Assembly: GCF_001189915.1 (NCBI RefSeq)
Contig: NZ_LFLS01000023.1
Coordinates: 23,901 to 87,900, forward strand
Source: Herbaspirillum autotrophicum
GTDB lineage: Bacteria > Pseudomonadota > Gammaproteobacteria > Burkholderiales > Burkholderiaceae_D
Length of the DNA stretch: 64,000 nucleotides
Direction: 5' to 3'
A program made the position numbers and the translations under genes. Positions within the stretch are counted from its first letter, which is position 1; every line of letters starts with the position of its first letter. The notes under the pieces are model-generated. The model did no database searches. It was not told the origin of the DNA and saw only the letters and a list, made by a program, of their open reading frames with translations. Positions 18,934 to 28,061 of the stretch are shown here, piece by piece.

Positions 18934-20127
18934 TTACCAATACGAGGCGTGTTCGTCCTGCAATGGACGTTTGGCACTGCGCCGGCTGCATCCTTCCCAG
19001 CCGGCAACCACGATCAGGATCACGGTGGTCAGGCCGCTCACCATCAGCAGATCGGTGACAAAAGAGAGCGGCGCCAGAAGCGCCAGCAATACCAGCCCGA
19101 CGATATGCGACAACGGAAAGCGGCGATACACGACTTTTTTGTAGATCGCATTGCCAACCAGATAAATCACCGGTCCGGCAATCAATACCACCGCCGAGAC
19201 CATGTCGATGCGGCCGTCCGGATGCGCAATCACCAGCTCGTTGCCGACCGCCGAGACGATGATGCCGGCGACGATAATGACGTGTACATAATTGAAATAG
19301 GAACCGATCAGCCCCTGATCATCGGCATGGGTAATCGCTTCGGTGCCGTCTTTGCTGCTGGTATCGAAATACACCCACCACATCGCCAGACTGCCGAGGA
19401 AAGTCGCCACGAATGCGATCAGGACCGGCGCTTCCCATTGTTCCGAATGCGCAATCGAGGCACCGCTGATCAGCAAGGCCTCGCCCAGCGCCACAATCAC
19501 GAACAGTTGGCAGCGTTCGGCCAGGTGACCGCCTTCAATCGTCCACTCGGAAGTCCTGGTACGCCCCATACCCGGCAGCGCAAAGCCGATCATCGGCGAA
19601 CAGTATTCACAGAGAATGGCAATCGCCCATAACCACAGGCGCTGCTCTTCCAGATAGCCGCCGGCAATCCAGAATGCCGCCGAGATGCACAACCATCCGA
19701 GCATGCGCTTGAAGTTGGGCGCCAGGCTATGCCGGTTGCCGAGAATGCCCAGCACGAACAGCGTCCGTCCGACCTGCACGGCGGCGACCGCATAGCCGAA
19801 GATCAGGGCACGTCCGGTGAATGCTTCCGGAATCGCCGCTGCCATCACCAGTCCGATCAGCATGATGCTGAACAGCAAGAAACGGATCGGCAAGGTTTCC
19901 GGATCGAACCAGTTGGTGACCCAGATGGTGTATTGCCAGGCCATCCATACCGCCACCCACAGCACGAAGGTTTGGGCCGCGCCAATCAAGGTCAGATTAC
20001 CGAGCAGGCTGTGCGACAACTGCGTCACCGCAAACACATAAATCAGGTCAAAGAACAGCTCGACAAACGAAACATGCGCTTCGTGGCCGTCTCGGACCCG
20101 CAGTAACTGGCGCTGTATTTTTTTCAT
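18934..20127 (-). CDS. Low-temperature-requirement A (LtrA) family membrane protein
   Basis: This 397-residue inner-membrane protein of about ten helices has the LtrA opening HEAHVSFVELFFDLIYVFAVTQLSHSLL and mid-protein HLAERCQLFVIVALGEALLISGAS. LtrA was named from a Listeria cold-growth mutant; its biochemical role is unknown. It appears to be a single-gene unit. A GC-rich dyad (GCCGGA/TCCGGC, about 18898-18914) lies just past its stop. Confidence 0.87.
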   Translation of the reverse strand: MKKIQRQLLRVRDGHEAHVSFVELFFDLIYVFAVTQLSHSLLGNLTLIGAAQTFVLWVAVWMAWQYTIWVTNWFDPETLPIRFLLFSIMLIGLVMAAAIPEAFTGRALIFGYAVAAVQVGRTLFVLGILGNRHSLAPNFKRMLGWLCISAAFWIAGGYLEEQRLWLWAIAILCEYCSPMIGFALPGMGRTRTSEWTIEGGHLAERCQLFVIVALGEALLISGASIAHSEQWEAPVLIAFVATFLGSLAMWWVYFDTSSKDGTEAITHADDQGLIGSYFNYVHVIIVAGIIVSAVGNELVIAHPDGRIDMVSAVVLIAGPVIYLVGNAIYKKVVYRRFPLSHIVGLVLLALLAPLSFVTDLLMVSGLTTVILIVVAGWEGCSRRSAKRPLQDEHASYW

Positions 20128-20247
20128 GACGACACGGAAAAATTATTGGATGAACAACATCCTCGCACGCAGGCGACCAGCAACACAAGCTTGAGCCGCT
20201 TTCGCAACGCATCTTAGTTGCGTATTTTTCACAATAGGCCCGGACAG

Positions 20248-20874
20248 CTAATACAAGCTGCTTTTTACCCGCTCGGGCAGCGCCTGATCGTATGCGGCGC
20301 CATCGATACCGGCATTGGTGGCAGCAGACAATATTTGCCCCGGCGTCGGCAAACTGCCCGGCTTGATTTGCGCTGCCGGATTCCACAAGCCGGCGCGAAC
20401 TACCGCCCGCGAACATTGGAAAAAAGCGGCCTCGACGGTGACGATCAATACCAGCTTGGGCAATTTTCCGGCTATCGCATAGCGTTGCAACAGGGCGGGA
20501 TCGGCGCTGATGCGGGCGCGGCCATTGATACGCAATGTCTCACCCTGACCCGGTATCAGGAACAGCAACGCTAATTGCGGGTTCTCAATCAGATTGCGCA
20601 AACTATCAATGCGGTTGTTGCCGCGCCGTTCGGGAATGATCACGGTCTTGGCATCGACCACATCCACAAAACCGGCGGGGTCGCCCCGCGGCGAGCAATC
20701 CAAGCCCTGCGGCCCGGCCGTGGCCAGCGCCAGAAACGGCGAGGCGGCTATCCACTGACGGTAATTGTCATCAATGTGATCCAGCTCTTTCGCCAGCGAC
20801 GCCCCGGCCGGCGCATCGAACATTGCCTGCAAGGCGCTGTGCGTAGTGATATCGAATTCAGGATTGCTGATCAT
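20248..20874 (-). CDS. Pyridoxamine 5'-phosphate oxidase-like flavoprotein
   Basis: This 208-residue protein with a split-barrel flavin fold resembles the MSMEG_1061-type FMN-dependent PPOX family: ASPFLALATAGPQGLDCSPRGDPAGFV, then IIPERRGNNRIDSLRNLIENPQLALLFLIPG. The start at 20874 is chosen because AAGGAG lies 6 nt upstream, inside the end of mnmC. A longer open frame runs back over mnmC but is out of character there. It is translationally coupled to mnmC (stop at 20886). The substrate is unknown. Confidence 0.85.
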   Translation of the reverse strand: MISNPEFDITTHSALQAMFDAPAGASLAKELDHIDDNYRQWIAASPFLALATAGPQGLDCSPRGDPAGFVDVVDAKTVIIPERRGNNRIDSLRNLIENPQLALLFLIPGQGETLRINGRARISADPALLQRYAIAGKLPKLVLIVTVEAAFFQCSRAVVRAGLWNPAAQIKPGSLPTPGQILSAATNAGIDGAAYDQALPERVKSSLY

Positions 20875-20885
20875 CCCCGGCTCCT

Positions 20886-22754
20886 TCATGAAAAATCTGA
20901 TTTCCGCGCCGCTTTCAATGCAAAGCGCGCCGGATCCAGTAGCGCCGCCAGATCGCGCCCCATCGGCAACGGCTCCCCCTCCATCTGGCAAGCCAGCAAC
21001 TCGGCTGCCAGCGGCGACCATATCAGGCCGCGTGAAGCGTAGCCGAGCAATCCATGCAAACCCGGCAGACGCGGCAAGTCCGCCAGACGACAGTCGGCAG
21101 TGGCCGCTTGCCGGGCTCCGGAATCCGGCAACGCGCCCACCAATGGCAAGCGATCTGCCGCCACACAACGAAATCCGACGCGGCCAACGAGCGTCGTCGC
21201 ATCAACGGTCATGCTCAGCGCCGGCAACATCTGCTGCAGTTTGTGCAAGTTATCGAGATGGCTTTGCACCCGCAATGCCGGGTCGTGATCATCATCGTAA
21301 CTGGCGCCGAGACTGACGATTCCGGCTGCCGGCGGGGTCAGGTAACCATCGCCGCACAAGGCAAATGGCAGCGTCGACAGCACACCCGTCGCCGGTAAAT
21401 GCGTGACCTGTCCGCGCAATGCGGTCAGCGGCAGCGTCTGCGCCTGCATGAATTGCAACGCACCCATGCCATTCGCCAGAATCACTGCCGGGGCCTGTGC
21501 CAGCACGCGGCCATCGGCGGCCAGCGCCTGCCATTGATCGTCAATCCGCTGCAGCGTCGTTGCTCCTTGCCCGAAATGTCGCGTCAGGCAGGTGCCGCAA
21601 GCGCGCAACATAGCCTCGCATACCGAAGCCGGATTGAGCCAGCCGCCATCCGGGAAGTACCAGCCGCTGCCGGTGCGCAGGCCCAATCTGGCGCTGGCCT
21701 GATCGGCGTCCAGCCATTGCGCGTAATCATCGGGATAGTGCCAGTGCCGGGCGGCCTGTTCGAATGCGGCGGCCTGCTCCGGATCGCGTGCCACCTGCAG
21801 TATGCCGCAGCGGGCGCCACGCAATTGAGGGAAGCCGCCAATGCGCGCCCAGACTTGCTGCGCAAACAAATAAGCCTGCCGCGTCAAGCGTGCTGCCGGG
21901 TTATCGTCGCGCGAAATCGCCGGCATGTATACCCCGGCCAGATTGCCCGATGCCTCCTGCGCCGGACCGTCATGCGTTTCGATCAGGTCAAGCTGCCAGC
22001 CGCGCAGCGCCAGACTTTCACAGACCGCGCTGCCGGCCAGACCGGCACCGATCACGATGGCGCGTCGGGCGCTGTGCGGTACAACACGCGGCCAGGCATG
22101 TTGCCAGCGTGGTGCAAATCTGGCGCGGAGCGGCGTCGATTGCTCATCACGAATGAATCCGGCCGACGCCAATGCGCGCCGCACTGACTCTTGTTCATCC
22201 TGAGTGCCGCCATCCACCGCCAGCAATGCCTGCGGCGCTGCCAGTCGGGCCAGTCGCCGGGGTAAATATGGCGCAGCGCCGAGCACTGATAACGTGGTAT
22301 TGGTCAGACAGAACGCATCGATGCCGGCACCAATCTGTGGCAGCGTCAGCGCCGGATCACCGACGATCAGCGTCAACACGATGCGTTGCTGTTGCAGGAA
22401 CAGGCGGTGGTAACCGCTTACCGCAGGCGGCCACTGCGCAATCAATTCTGCGGCTGCTATCGCAGTGGCGGCCAATGGCGCCAGCGCTGCCTGCAATTGC
22501 CGGCGCGACAGCGGCTGCGACAACAGCGCCAGATAGTGCAACTGCTGCGGTCCGTTCGGATCATCTCGCAAGGCGGCGGCGGTCAGCAAAAAGTGCAGGC
22601 CGTCGCCGAAATCCGTATTGAGGATCACAAACCGCTCACGCTGCTGCCACATGCCTGCCAGCTCACCGGCTGCCGGCAATTGCGCGCGAAGTCGCTCAGC
22701 GGCTGACGCAACTGTTGCCTGACTGACATCGATGGAAGGGGTGATCGGATGCAT
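20886..22754 (-). CDS. mnmC: MnmC-like tRNA-modifying protein with a degenerate methyltransferase half
   Basis: This 622-residue protein resembles bifunctional MnmC, which finishes mnm5s2U at the tRNA wobble position. The C-terminal FAD oxidoreductase half (about 225-622) is intact, with AIVIGAGLAGSAVCESLALRGW and YMPAISRDDNPAARLTRQAYLFA. The N-terminal half is eroded. The usual SAM-binding ESGFGTGLNFL is NTDFGDGLHFL at residues 46-55, the acidic residue of FEKFPL is lost, and the catalytic-region motif DGFAPAxNPxMW is replaced by CLTNTTLSVLG. Only the oxidoreductase step can be expected. Start at ATG 22754; a TTG lies two codons earlier. Confidence 0.82.
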   Translation of the reverse strand: MHPITPSIDVSQATVASAAERLRAQLPAAGELAGMWQQRERFVILNTDFGDGLHFLLTAAALRDDPNGPQQLHYLALLSQPLSRRQLQAALAPLAATAIAAAELIAQWPPAVSGYHRLFLQQQRIVLTLIVGDPALTLPQIGAGIDAFCLTNTTLSVLGAAPYLPRRLARLAAPQALLAVDGGTQDEQESVRRALASAGFIRDEQSTPLRARFAPRWQHAWPRVVPHSARRAIVIGAGLAGSAVCESLALRGWQLDLIETHDGPAQEASGNLAGVYMPAISRDDNPAARLTRQAYLFAQQVWARIGGFPQLRGARCGILQVARDPEQAAAFEQAARHWHYPDDYAQWLDADQASARLGLRTGSGWYFPDGGWLNPASVCEAMLRACGTCLTRHFGQGATTLQRIDDQWQALAADGRVLAQAPAVILANGMGALQFMQAQTLPLTALRGQVTHLPATGVLSTLPFALCGDGYLTPPAAGIVSLGASYDDDHDPALRVQSHLDNLHKLQQMLPALSMTVDATTLVGRVGFRCVAADRLPLVGALPDSGARQAATADCRLADLPRLPGLHGLLGYASRGLIWSPLAAELLACQMEGEPLPMGRDLAALLDPARFALKAARKSDFS

Positions 22755-22833
22755 GTGCAAAAGTCAGACTGAAACCGTGATTGTAACGAGCCTGCAAAAA
22801 GACACCGGGCAAAGAGAACTGAAAAGAATCGTC

Positions 22834-22873
22834 TTGACAGTATTTACGGCAGAACCATATTCTGTATACAGAA
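22834..22873 (+). promoter_or_regulatory. Promoter with overlapping operator before the GntR gene
   Basis: A -35 box TTGACA (22834-22839) is followed by an AT-rich -10 region (22856-22863). A perfect 14-bp palindrome TTCTGTATACAGAA (22860-22873) covers the end of the -10 region and the likely transcription start, 27 nt before the gene. It is well placed for autorepression by the GntR regulator. Confidence 0.6.
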
Positions 22874-22899
22874 CACGGAACACATATCAAGGTCACTTC

Positions 22900-23604
22900 A
22901 TGTACAAAATTGATGCCCCTGCGCAACTGATCGAGCAGGTCTACGACGCCATTCTCGATGCCATCTGCGACGGCACGCTGGCACCGAATGCGCGGATTAC
23001 TCAGGAAGGCCTGGCCGAAACACTGGGCGTTTCGCGGCAACCGATCTTGCAGGCATTTCATTTGCTCAAGCGTCAGGGCTTCATTGAAGAAAGCGGTCGC
23101 AAGGGTGTCATGGTGACGCCGATTGATCCGCAAAAACTGGTGCAGCTCTATCAGGTACGGTCGGCGCTCGATGGCCTGGCCGCACGCGAGACCGCGCTCA
23201 GATGGAAAAAGAATCCGGATCAGGCGGCGGCGCAACAGGGACTGGATTTGCTGGCGCGTGGCCGGCGCGCCGGCAAGGCCGGTGTGATGACCGAACTGAT
23301 CAAGGCCGATATGGATTTCCATCAATTCATTTATCACGCCTCGGGCAATCCGATGATTGCCGAAGCCACCGCACTGCACTGGCAACACATCCGGCGCGCC
23401 ATGGGTGCAATTCTGCGCAACGATGCGCACACCCGCAGCACGGTGTGGGATGAACATGCCGCCATCCTCGACGCCATCATCGCCGGCAAGGCCAGCGTCG
23501 CCGACAATCTGGCGCGCCAGCATGCCGAACGCGCGGCCGATCATCTGGCCACCACGCTGATGAGCAATGAGTACGCGTCCCAACGACCGGCCATGCCGGC
23601 CTGA
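22900..23604 (+). CDS. GntR family (FadR/FCD-type) transcriptional regulator
   Basis: This 234-residue regulator has a GntR winged HTH (residues about 8-75: EQVYDAILDAICDGTLAPNARITQEGLAETLGVSRQPILQAFHLL) and an FCD effector domain (about 85-220, with DMDFHQFIYHASGNPMI and a late H in EHAAILDAI). The ATG at 22900 is chosen as it fits the domain start and lies after the promoter; a longer frame begins at 22732. It precedes an AEC-type carrier by 63 nt and likely regulates it. Confidence 0.87.
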   Translation: MYKIDAPAQLIEQVYDAILDAICDGTLAPNARITQEGLAETLGVSRQPILQAFHLLKRQGFIEESGRKGVMVTPIDPQKLVQLYQVRSALDGLAARETALRWKKNPDQAAAQQGLDLLARGRRAGKAGVMTELIKADMDFHQFIYHASGNPMIAEATALHWQHIRRAMGAILRNDAHTRSTVWDEHAAILDAIIAGKASVADNLARQHAERAADHLATTLMSNEYASQRPAMPA

Positions 23605-23667
23605 GCCTGAGCCCGCCACGCAGGCGCAGTCCTTTCATCATTTTTCCATTTCATCCGTCAGCGCCAC

Positions 23668-24606
23668 ATGCTTGCCATCTTCAACGTCGTATTCCCGATC
23701 TTTGCGCTGATTTTTCTCGGCTATCTGTGCCGCAAACGCAATATTCTCAGCATCAATGCCGCCAGTGAGTTGAATCGTTTTGTCATTTATCTCGGACTGC
23801 CGGCACTGCTGTTCAATGCCATTTCGGGGTTGAAGCCGGCCGACTTTGCCAATCTGCGTTTCGTCGCCGTGTTTGCCATCGGCATCGTGGTGGTGTTCGC
23901 GCTGACCGCCTGGATCAGAAAGCGGCAAGGCGCGGCTACCGGCGATATCATCATCGACAGCCTGGGTACCTCCTATGCCAATGTCGGTTTCATCGGCATC
24001 CCCTTGTGCATGCTTGCATTCGGCAACGAGGGCGTGCCACCGTCGGTCATCGCCATGGTCATGACCGCGTGCCTGCTGTTCGCGGTGGCAATCATCTTTC
24101 TTGAAATTTCACTGCATGCCGAACGCCATGTTGGTCGCACATTGAAGAAAGTGGCGGTGTCGCTGCTGCGCAATCCGATCATGATGGCGTCCCTGCTCGG
24201 TGCCGTGGTCGCCGCCAGTGGCTGGAGTTTGCCGGTCAGCCTGAGTCATCTGTTCACCTTGCTGGGTGCGGCCGCCAGCCCCTGCGCGCTGGTATCGCTC
24301 GGCCTGTTTCTGGCACAGCCGCTCAAAGGTAAACAAGCGGATACGGTCAATCTGCTGGTCGGCTTCAAGTTGCTGGTGCATCCGGCCATCACCGCGATTC
24401 TCGCTTACTGGATTTTTCCGCTGCCGAGATTATGGGCCGACACCGCGTTGTTATTGAGTGCGCTGCCCATCGGCACCGGTCCGTTCATGCTGGCCGAACT
24501 GTACCAGCGGGAAGCCGCCGCCATGTCGCGCGCCATTCTGATTTCCACTACCGGTTCCTTGCTGACCATTTCCCTGATTCTGGCGTGGTTCGCGCATCGC
24601 GGCTGA
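23668..24606 (+). CDS. AEC (auxin efflux carrier) family transporter
   Basis: This 312-residue inner-membrane carrier has ten predicted helices in two halves. It opens with IFNVVFPIFALIFLGYLCRKR and contains SYANVGFIGIPLCMLAFGNEG, the Asn/Gly/Pro-rich crossing segment typical of the family. Bacterial members transport small carboxylates such as malate or malonate. It likely forms a unit with the preceding GntR gene. The substrate is not readable from sequence. Confidence 0.87.
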   Translation: MLAIFNVVFPIFALIFLGYLCRKRNILSINAASELNRFVIYLGLPALLFNAISGLKPADFANLRFVAVFAIGIVVVFALTAWIRKRQGAATGDIIIDSLGTSYANVGFIGIPLCMLAFGNEGVPPSVIAMVMTACLLFAVAIIFLEISLHAERHVGRTLKKVAVSLLRNPIMMASLLGAVVAASGWSLPVSLSHLFTLLGAAASPCALVSLGLFLAQPLKGKQADTVNLLVGFKLLVHPAITAILAYWIFPLPRLWADTALLLSALPIGTGPFMLAELYQREAAAMSRAILISTTGSLLTISLILAWFAHRG

Positions 24607-24674
24607 TAGCGTAGCGGAGGAGTGGTATGCTGGCCGTTCGCCAGTGTATGCCAGCTACCCAACTACCATTTCTC

Positions 24675-25475
24675 ATGAAAATTCAAATCGCCTCCGATCT
24701 GCATTTAGAAATTCTGGAAAAGAAGTTTCCGTCGCATCAGCCGGTAGGCCCAAGCGATGCCGACGTCCTCATCATTGCCGGCGATATCCATCGCGACACG
24801 CAGGCACTGGCCGCCTTCGCCGACTGGCCGGTGCCGGTGATCTATGTGCATGGCAATCACGAGGCATACCACGAACAGTACGATGCGCTGATCGATCAAC
24901 TGCGCAGCACTTCGCGCCACGGCCAGGTGCATCATCTGGAAAATGAAGAAACCATCTTGCATGGCGTGCGTTTTCTCGGCTGTTGCCTGTGGACCGACTA
25001 TGCATTGATCGGCGACATTGAAACGTCGATGCAGGAAGCGGAAAAGGTCTTGGTCGACCACAAGATCATTACTACTCCGGGCGGCGTCTTCACACCGCAA
25101 GACGCTCTCGCGAAACATCGTCAGTCGCGCGCCTGGCTGACAGAAAAACTCGCCACCGCATTCGATGGCCCGACAGTGGTCATCACGCATCACGGCGTGC
25201 ATCCGGATTCGGTTCACCCGCGCTTTGCCGGGTCGTCACTGAACCCCGCCTTCATCAGTGATCTGACGCCGCTGGTCGCCAAAGCCGATCTGTGGATTCA
25301 CGGCCACGTCCACGACAGTTTCGATTATCAGGTCGCCGGCACGCGCGTCGTCACCAATCCACGCGGCTATCCGCTCAATCTCGGCAGCGCCGAAACGGTG
25401 GCCGATATCGCGTGGGAAAATCCGGATTTCAATCCGCAGCTGGTGATCGAGATTGATACTGCACGGAAGACTTGA
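24675..25475 (+). CDS. Calcineurin-like metallophosphoesterase
   Basis: This 266-residue protein carries the full set of metal-ligand motifs of the family: D-x-H in ASDLHLEI, GD in IAGDIHRD, GNHE in VHGNHEAY, and late THHGVHPDS and HGHVHDSFD. The start at 24675 puts the first beta-strand right after Met; the frame extends back to 24627 without support. No signal peptide is seen, so it is probably cytosolic. The substrate is unknown; no pathway partner adjoins it. Confidence 0.87.
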   Translation: MKIQIASDLHLEILEKKFPSHQPVGPSDADVLIIAGDIHRDTQALAAFADWPVPVIYVHGNHEAYHEQYDALIDQLRSTSRHGQVHHLENEETILHGVRFLGCCLWTDYALIGDIETSMQEAEKVLVDHKIITTPGGVFTPQDALAKHRQSRAWLTEKLATAFDGPTVVITHHGVHPDSVHPRFAGSSLNPAFISDLTPLVAKADLWIHGHVHDSFDYQVAGTRVVTNPRGYPLNLGSAETVADIAWENPDFNPQLVIEIDTARKT

Positions 25476-25714
25476 TGTTGGCGTTATCTGCCGGCGACAT
25501 CAGCTAAACCGACATGCCGCAGCAAGTACCTCTGAACATTGGCCATAGTGAAAATATTCACCCACTCGTTGAGGCCTTAGTATCCGGAATTGCGACATTT
25601 GGGCCGGTCAGGCTACAATCGCCCGCGTGGCGCCGCACGATAACCGCTGCCGATTGAGCAGTCGAAGAACACAATAAGGGTGCTGAGAACAGCACCAGCA
25701 AATGGGGGAAGTCA

Positions 25715-25996
25715 ATGAAACACTGCATTATCCTGGCCATCGTGGCCGGGGCTCTGGCCGGCTGTGCTGTCAGTACCGGCGTCGTCTCCATGGGTAAAGA
25801 CACGTATATGGTCGCCGCCCACGACAGCTCCCCCGCAGGCACTCTCGCCGACGTAAAAATAAAAGCGCTCAAGGACGTGACCAAATTTTGCAATCAGAAA
25901 GGTCAGACTTTCGTGGTGACCGGCGGCTATGACGTGCCACGTACCAAGGGCCAAGACCCACAGGTAGAAGTGCAGTTCAAGTGCGTGCCACGTTAA
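25715..25996 (+). CDS. Small predicted lipoprotein
   Basis: This 93-residue protein has a lipoprotein signal peptide (MKHCIILAIVAGALAGC, lipobox LAGC, acylated Cys17) and a mature part of about 77 residues containing VKIKALKDVTKFCNQKGQTFVVTGGYD and ending VQFKCVPR. Two Cys in the mature part (CNQ and KCV) could form a disulfide. Similar short lipoproteins are common in Burkholderiales, with unknown function. A strong bidirectional terminator follows. Confidence 0.75.
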   Translation: MKHCIILAIVAGALAGCAVSTGVVSMGKDTYMVAAHDSSPAGTLADVKIKALKDVTKFCNQKGQTFVVTGGYDVPRTKGQDPQVEVQFKCVPR

Positions 25997-26007
25997 CTTG
26001 CAAATGC

Positions 26008-26035
26008 GAAAAGCCCATCACTTGATGGGCTTTTC
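26008..26035. terminator. Bidirectional rho-independent terminator
   Basis: GAAAAGCCCATCA and TGATGGGCTTTTC are perfectly complementary 13-nt arms with a 2-nt gap. It has A-rich and T-rich flanks, so it can terminate the lipoprotein gene on the plus strand and the GTPase gene on the minus strand. Confidence 0.88.
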
Positions 26036-26082
26036 GGTTTGTTGAGATACGCGCCGGTTCGTTCAGGTTTCTGACGCCGTCA

Positions 26083-27213
26083 CTACCAGACGTTTTTCTT
26101 TCGTTCCAGCATGTCACGCTCGATGGCCTGCGCCTGCATGAAGGCAGAAAACGAGCGTTCGATGACGCTGCGCTCGATGTCGTGCGTGATGAACACGATG
26201 CGCGTACGGTGATCATCTGACGGCCATTCAGGCAAGGTTACCGTCGGGTGGAAAATGTGCTGCACGCCGTGAATCACCACCGGCTTGTCTTCGCCGGCCA
26301 GATTGACGATGCCTTTGATGCGCAGGATGTTCTGGCCCTTGAATCCCACCAGCAGACTCAGCCATTCATCAAACAGATCCGGTGCGATAGGTTCGTCGAA
26401 GCTGAAGCAAAATGCGCGGATGTGATCATCGTGGCGATTGACGTCATGCTGATGTGCGTGATCATGTTCATGCTGGTGCTCATGGTCGTGCTTGTGTTCA
26501 TGCCGGTGACCATGCGCTGCATGCGTGTCGCTGAATGCTTCTTCGTTGAGCCAGCGCGCGACATCCGGTGTCTTTTCCGCAGCCTTGAACAACCCCGCGT
26601 TAAGCAACGCCTGCGGCGCTACCTGGCCTTGCCGCGACAAGACTTGCGTAGCTGCCGGATTCAATACTTTCAGGCGCGCCTGCAACGCTGCCAGCGCAGT
26701 ACTGTCAGCCAGATCGGTTTTGGTCAGCAGCAAACGATCGGCCACCGCCGCCTGTTGCACCGCTTCGGTATACCGGTCCAGCGTATCCATGCCATTGACG
26801 GCATCGATGGTGGTCACCACACCGTCGAGCCGATAGCGCGAGGCGATGAAGTTATCGGTCATCAGGGTATGCAGTATCGGCACCGGCGACGCCAGCCCGG
26901 TGGTCTCGATGATGACGCGATTGAATTTGCGCTGGCCGCCTTCGGCGAAGCGCCAGGTAATGTCCTTGAGCGTCTTTTTCAGATCGCCGCGAATGGTGCA
27001 GCACAAACAACCGCTGCTCATTTCGACCACCACGTCATCCTGACTGTGCGCGACCAGCAAATGATCCAGACCGATTTCACCAAATTCGTTGATGATGACC
27101 AGCGTATCTTTCAGCTCCGGCTGCGCGACCAGATAATTGAGCAGCGTGGTTTTGCCGCTGCCGAGAAAACCGGTCAGCAACGAAATCGGAATCAATGGCG
27201 CGTCCTGGGTCAT
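26083..27213 (-). CDS. COG0523 (CobW/ZNG1-like) metal-chaperone GTPase with His-rich loop
   Basis: This 376-residue G3E GTPase has Walker A GFLGSGKTTLLN, the metal-binding SSGCLCC motif (CxCC) and Walker B region VVIIE-like RVIIETTGLASP. A long His-rich loop near residues 240-275 has repeats of His with Glu, Asp and Lys. A CobW C-terminal domain follows. Such proteins deliver Zn, Co or Ni to client enzymes. The ATG at 27213 is used, 5 nt after the ribA stop; an ATG at 27231 overlaps ribA. Adjacency to ribA, a zinc enzyme, suggests a possible client. Confidence 0.88.
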   Translation of the reverse strand: MTQDAPLIPISLLTGFLGSGKTTLLNYLVAQPELKDTLVIINEFGEIGLDHLLVAHSQDDVVVEMSSGCLCCTIRGDLKKTLKDITWRFAEGGQRKFNRVIIETTGLASPVPILHTLMTDNFIASRYRLDGVVTTIDAVNGMDTLDRYTEAVQQAAVADRLLLTKTDLADSTALAALQARLKVLNPAATQVLSRQGQVAPQALLNAGLFKAAEKTPDVARWLNEEAFSDTHAAHGHRHEHKHDHEHQHEHDHAHQHDVNRHDDHIRAFCFSFDEPIAPDLFDEWLSLLVGFKGQNILRIKGIVNLAGEDKPVVIHGVQHIFHPTVTLPEWPSDDHRTRIVFITHDIERSVIERSFSAFMQAQAIERDMLERKKNVW

Positions 27214-27217
27214 GCCG

Positions 27218-27862
27218 TCACTCGTTGTCATGGGATGGCAACAGATGTCCGAGCTTGGCAGCCTTGGTGCCGAGATAACGAATGTTGAACGGATTGCGAT
27301 TGACAACCAGACCGATGCGTTCGGCGATATTGATGCCGCACTCTTCCAGCGCGGCTACCTTGCGCGGATTGTTGGTCATCAGGCGCAGGCTCTTGATGCC
27401 GAGGTGCTCCAGCATTGGCAGACAAACCGTGTAGCGGCGCAAATCCGCCGCGAATCCCAGTTGCTGATTGGCTTCAACCGTATCGGCGCCGCCATCCTGC
27501 AAATGATAGGCGCGCACCTTGTTGAGCAAACCGATGCCACGGCCTTCCTGGCGCAAATAAAACAGGACGCCGCGTTTTTCCTTGGCGATTTTTTTCAGCG
27601 CTGCTTCCAGTTGAGCGCCACAATCGCAACGCTGGCTGAACAATGCATCACCGGTCAGGCATTCGGAGTGCACGCGTGCCAATACCGGCTCGCCGTGCGC
27701 TACGTCGCCCAAGACCAGGGCCAAATGTTCCTTGCCGGAAATGCGATCCACAAAAGCGTGCAGTTGGAATGTTGCCCACGGCATCGGCAACGCGCAGGAG
27801 CTCACGTATTCCATTTGTTCTTCTGGATGCGTTTCGCTGTTTTTGTTCTCTGGTGACGACAT
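27218..27862 (-). CDS. ribA: GTP cyclohydrolase II
   Basis: This 214-residue enzyme converts GTP to the first intermediate of riboflavin synthesis, with loss of formate and pyrophosphate. The zinc ligands are visible in [21 protein letters not shown]. The active-site parts [14 protein letters not shown] and [16 protein letters not shown] are complete. Length is near E. coli RibA (196). Start at 27862 (MSSPEN) is preferred; an upstream ATG-equivalent at 27901 is possible. The gene is tightly followed by the COG0523 GTPase gene. Confidence 0.93.
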   Translation of the reverse strand: MSSPENKNSETHPEEQMEYVSSCALPMPWATFQLHAFVDRISGKEHLALVLGDVAHGEPVLARVHSECLTGDALFSQRCDCGAQLEAALKKIAKEKRGVLFYLRQEGRGIGLLNKVRAYHLQDGGADTVEANQQLGFAADLRRYTVCLPMLEHLGIKSLRLMTNNPRKVAALEECGINIAERIGLVVNRNPFNIRYLGTKAAKLGHLLPSHDNE

Positions 27863-28061
27863 GAAAAGACCTAAACCTAAGTGATTGCCTGAATTCAGCA
27901 CAACACCGTATCTTACAACGACAGGCCGATTCTTTCAGGATCCCCCGGAGTTTCCTGGCCCACCAGGCCGGCAACAACCCGGGCCTTGTCAGGATCAGGT
28001 TCAATGGCTGACCGGCCGGAATCAAGCCCGATACCGATGTCAAAGATGCAATACTTTGCGA

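Noticed and set aside
17566..19632. Very long open frame (688 codons) on the plus strand
   Set aside because: It runs antisense to the FAD oxidoreductase and LtrA genes, and its translation is His/Arg/Gln-rich without domains; it is a product of high-GC codon bias.
26420..26530. CRISPR-like short repeats
   Set aside because: The repeats are His/Glu/Asp codons of the metal-binding loop in the COG0523 GTPase; there is no repeat-spacer periodicity.
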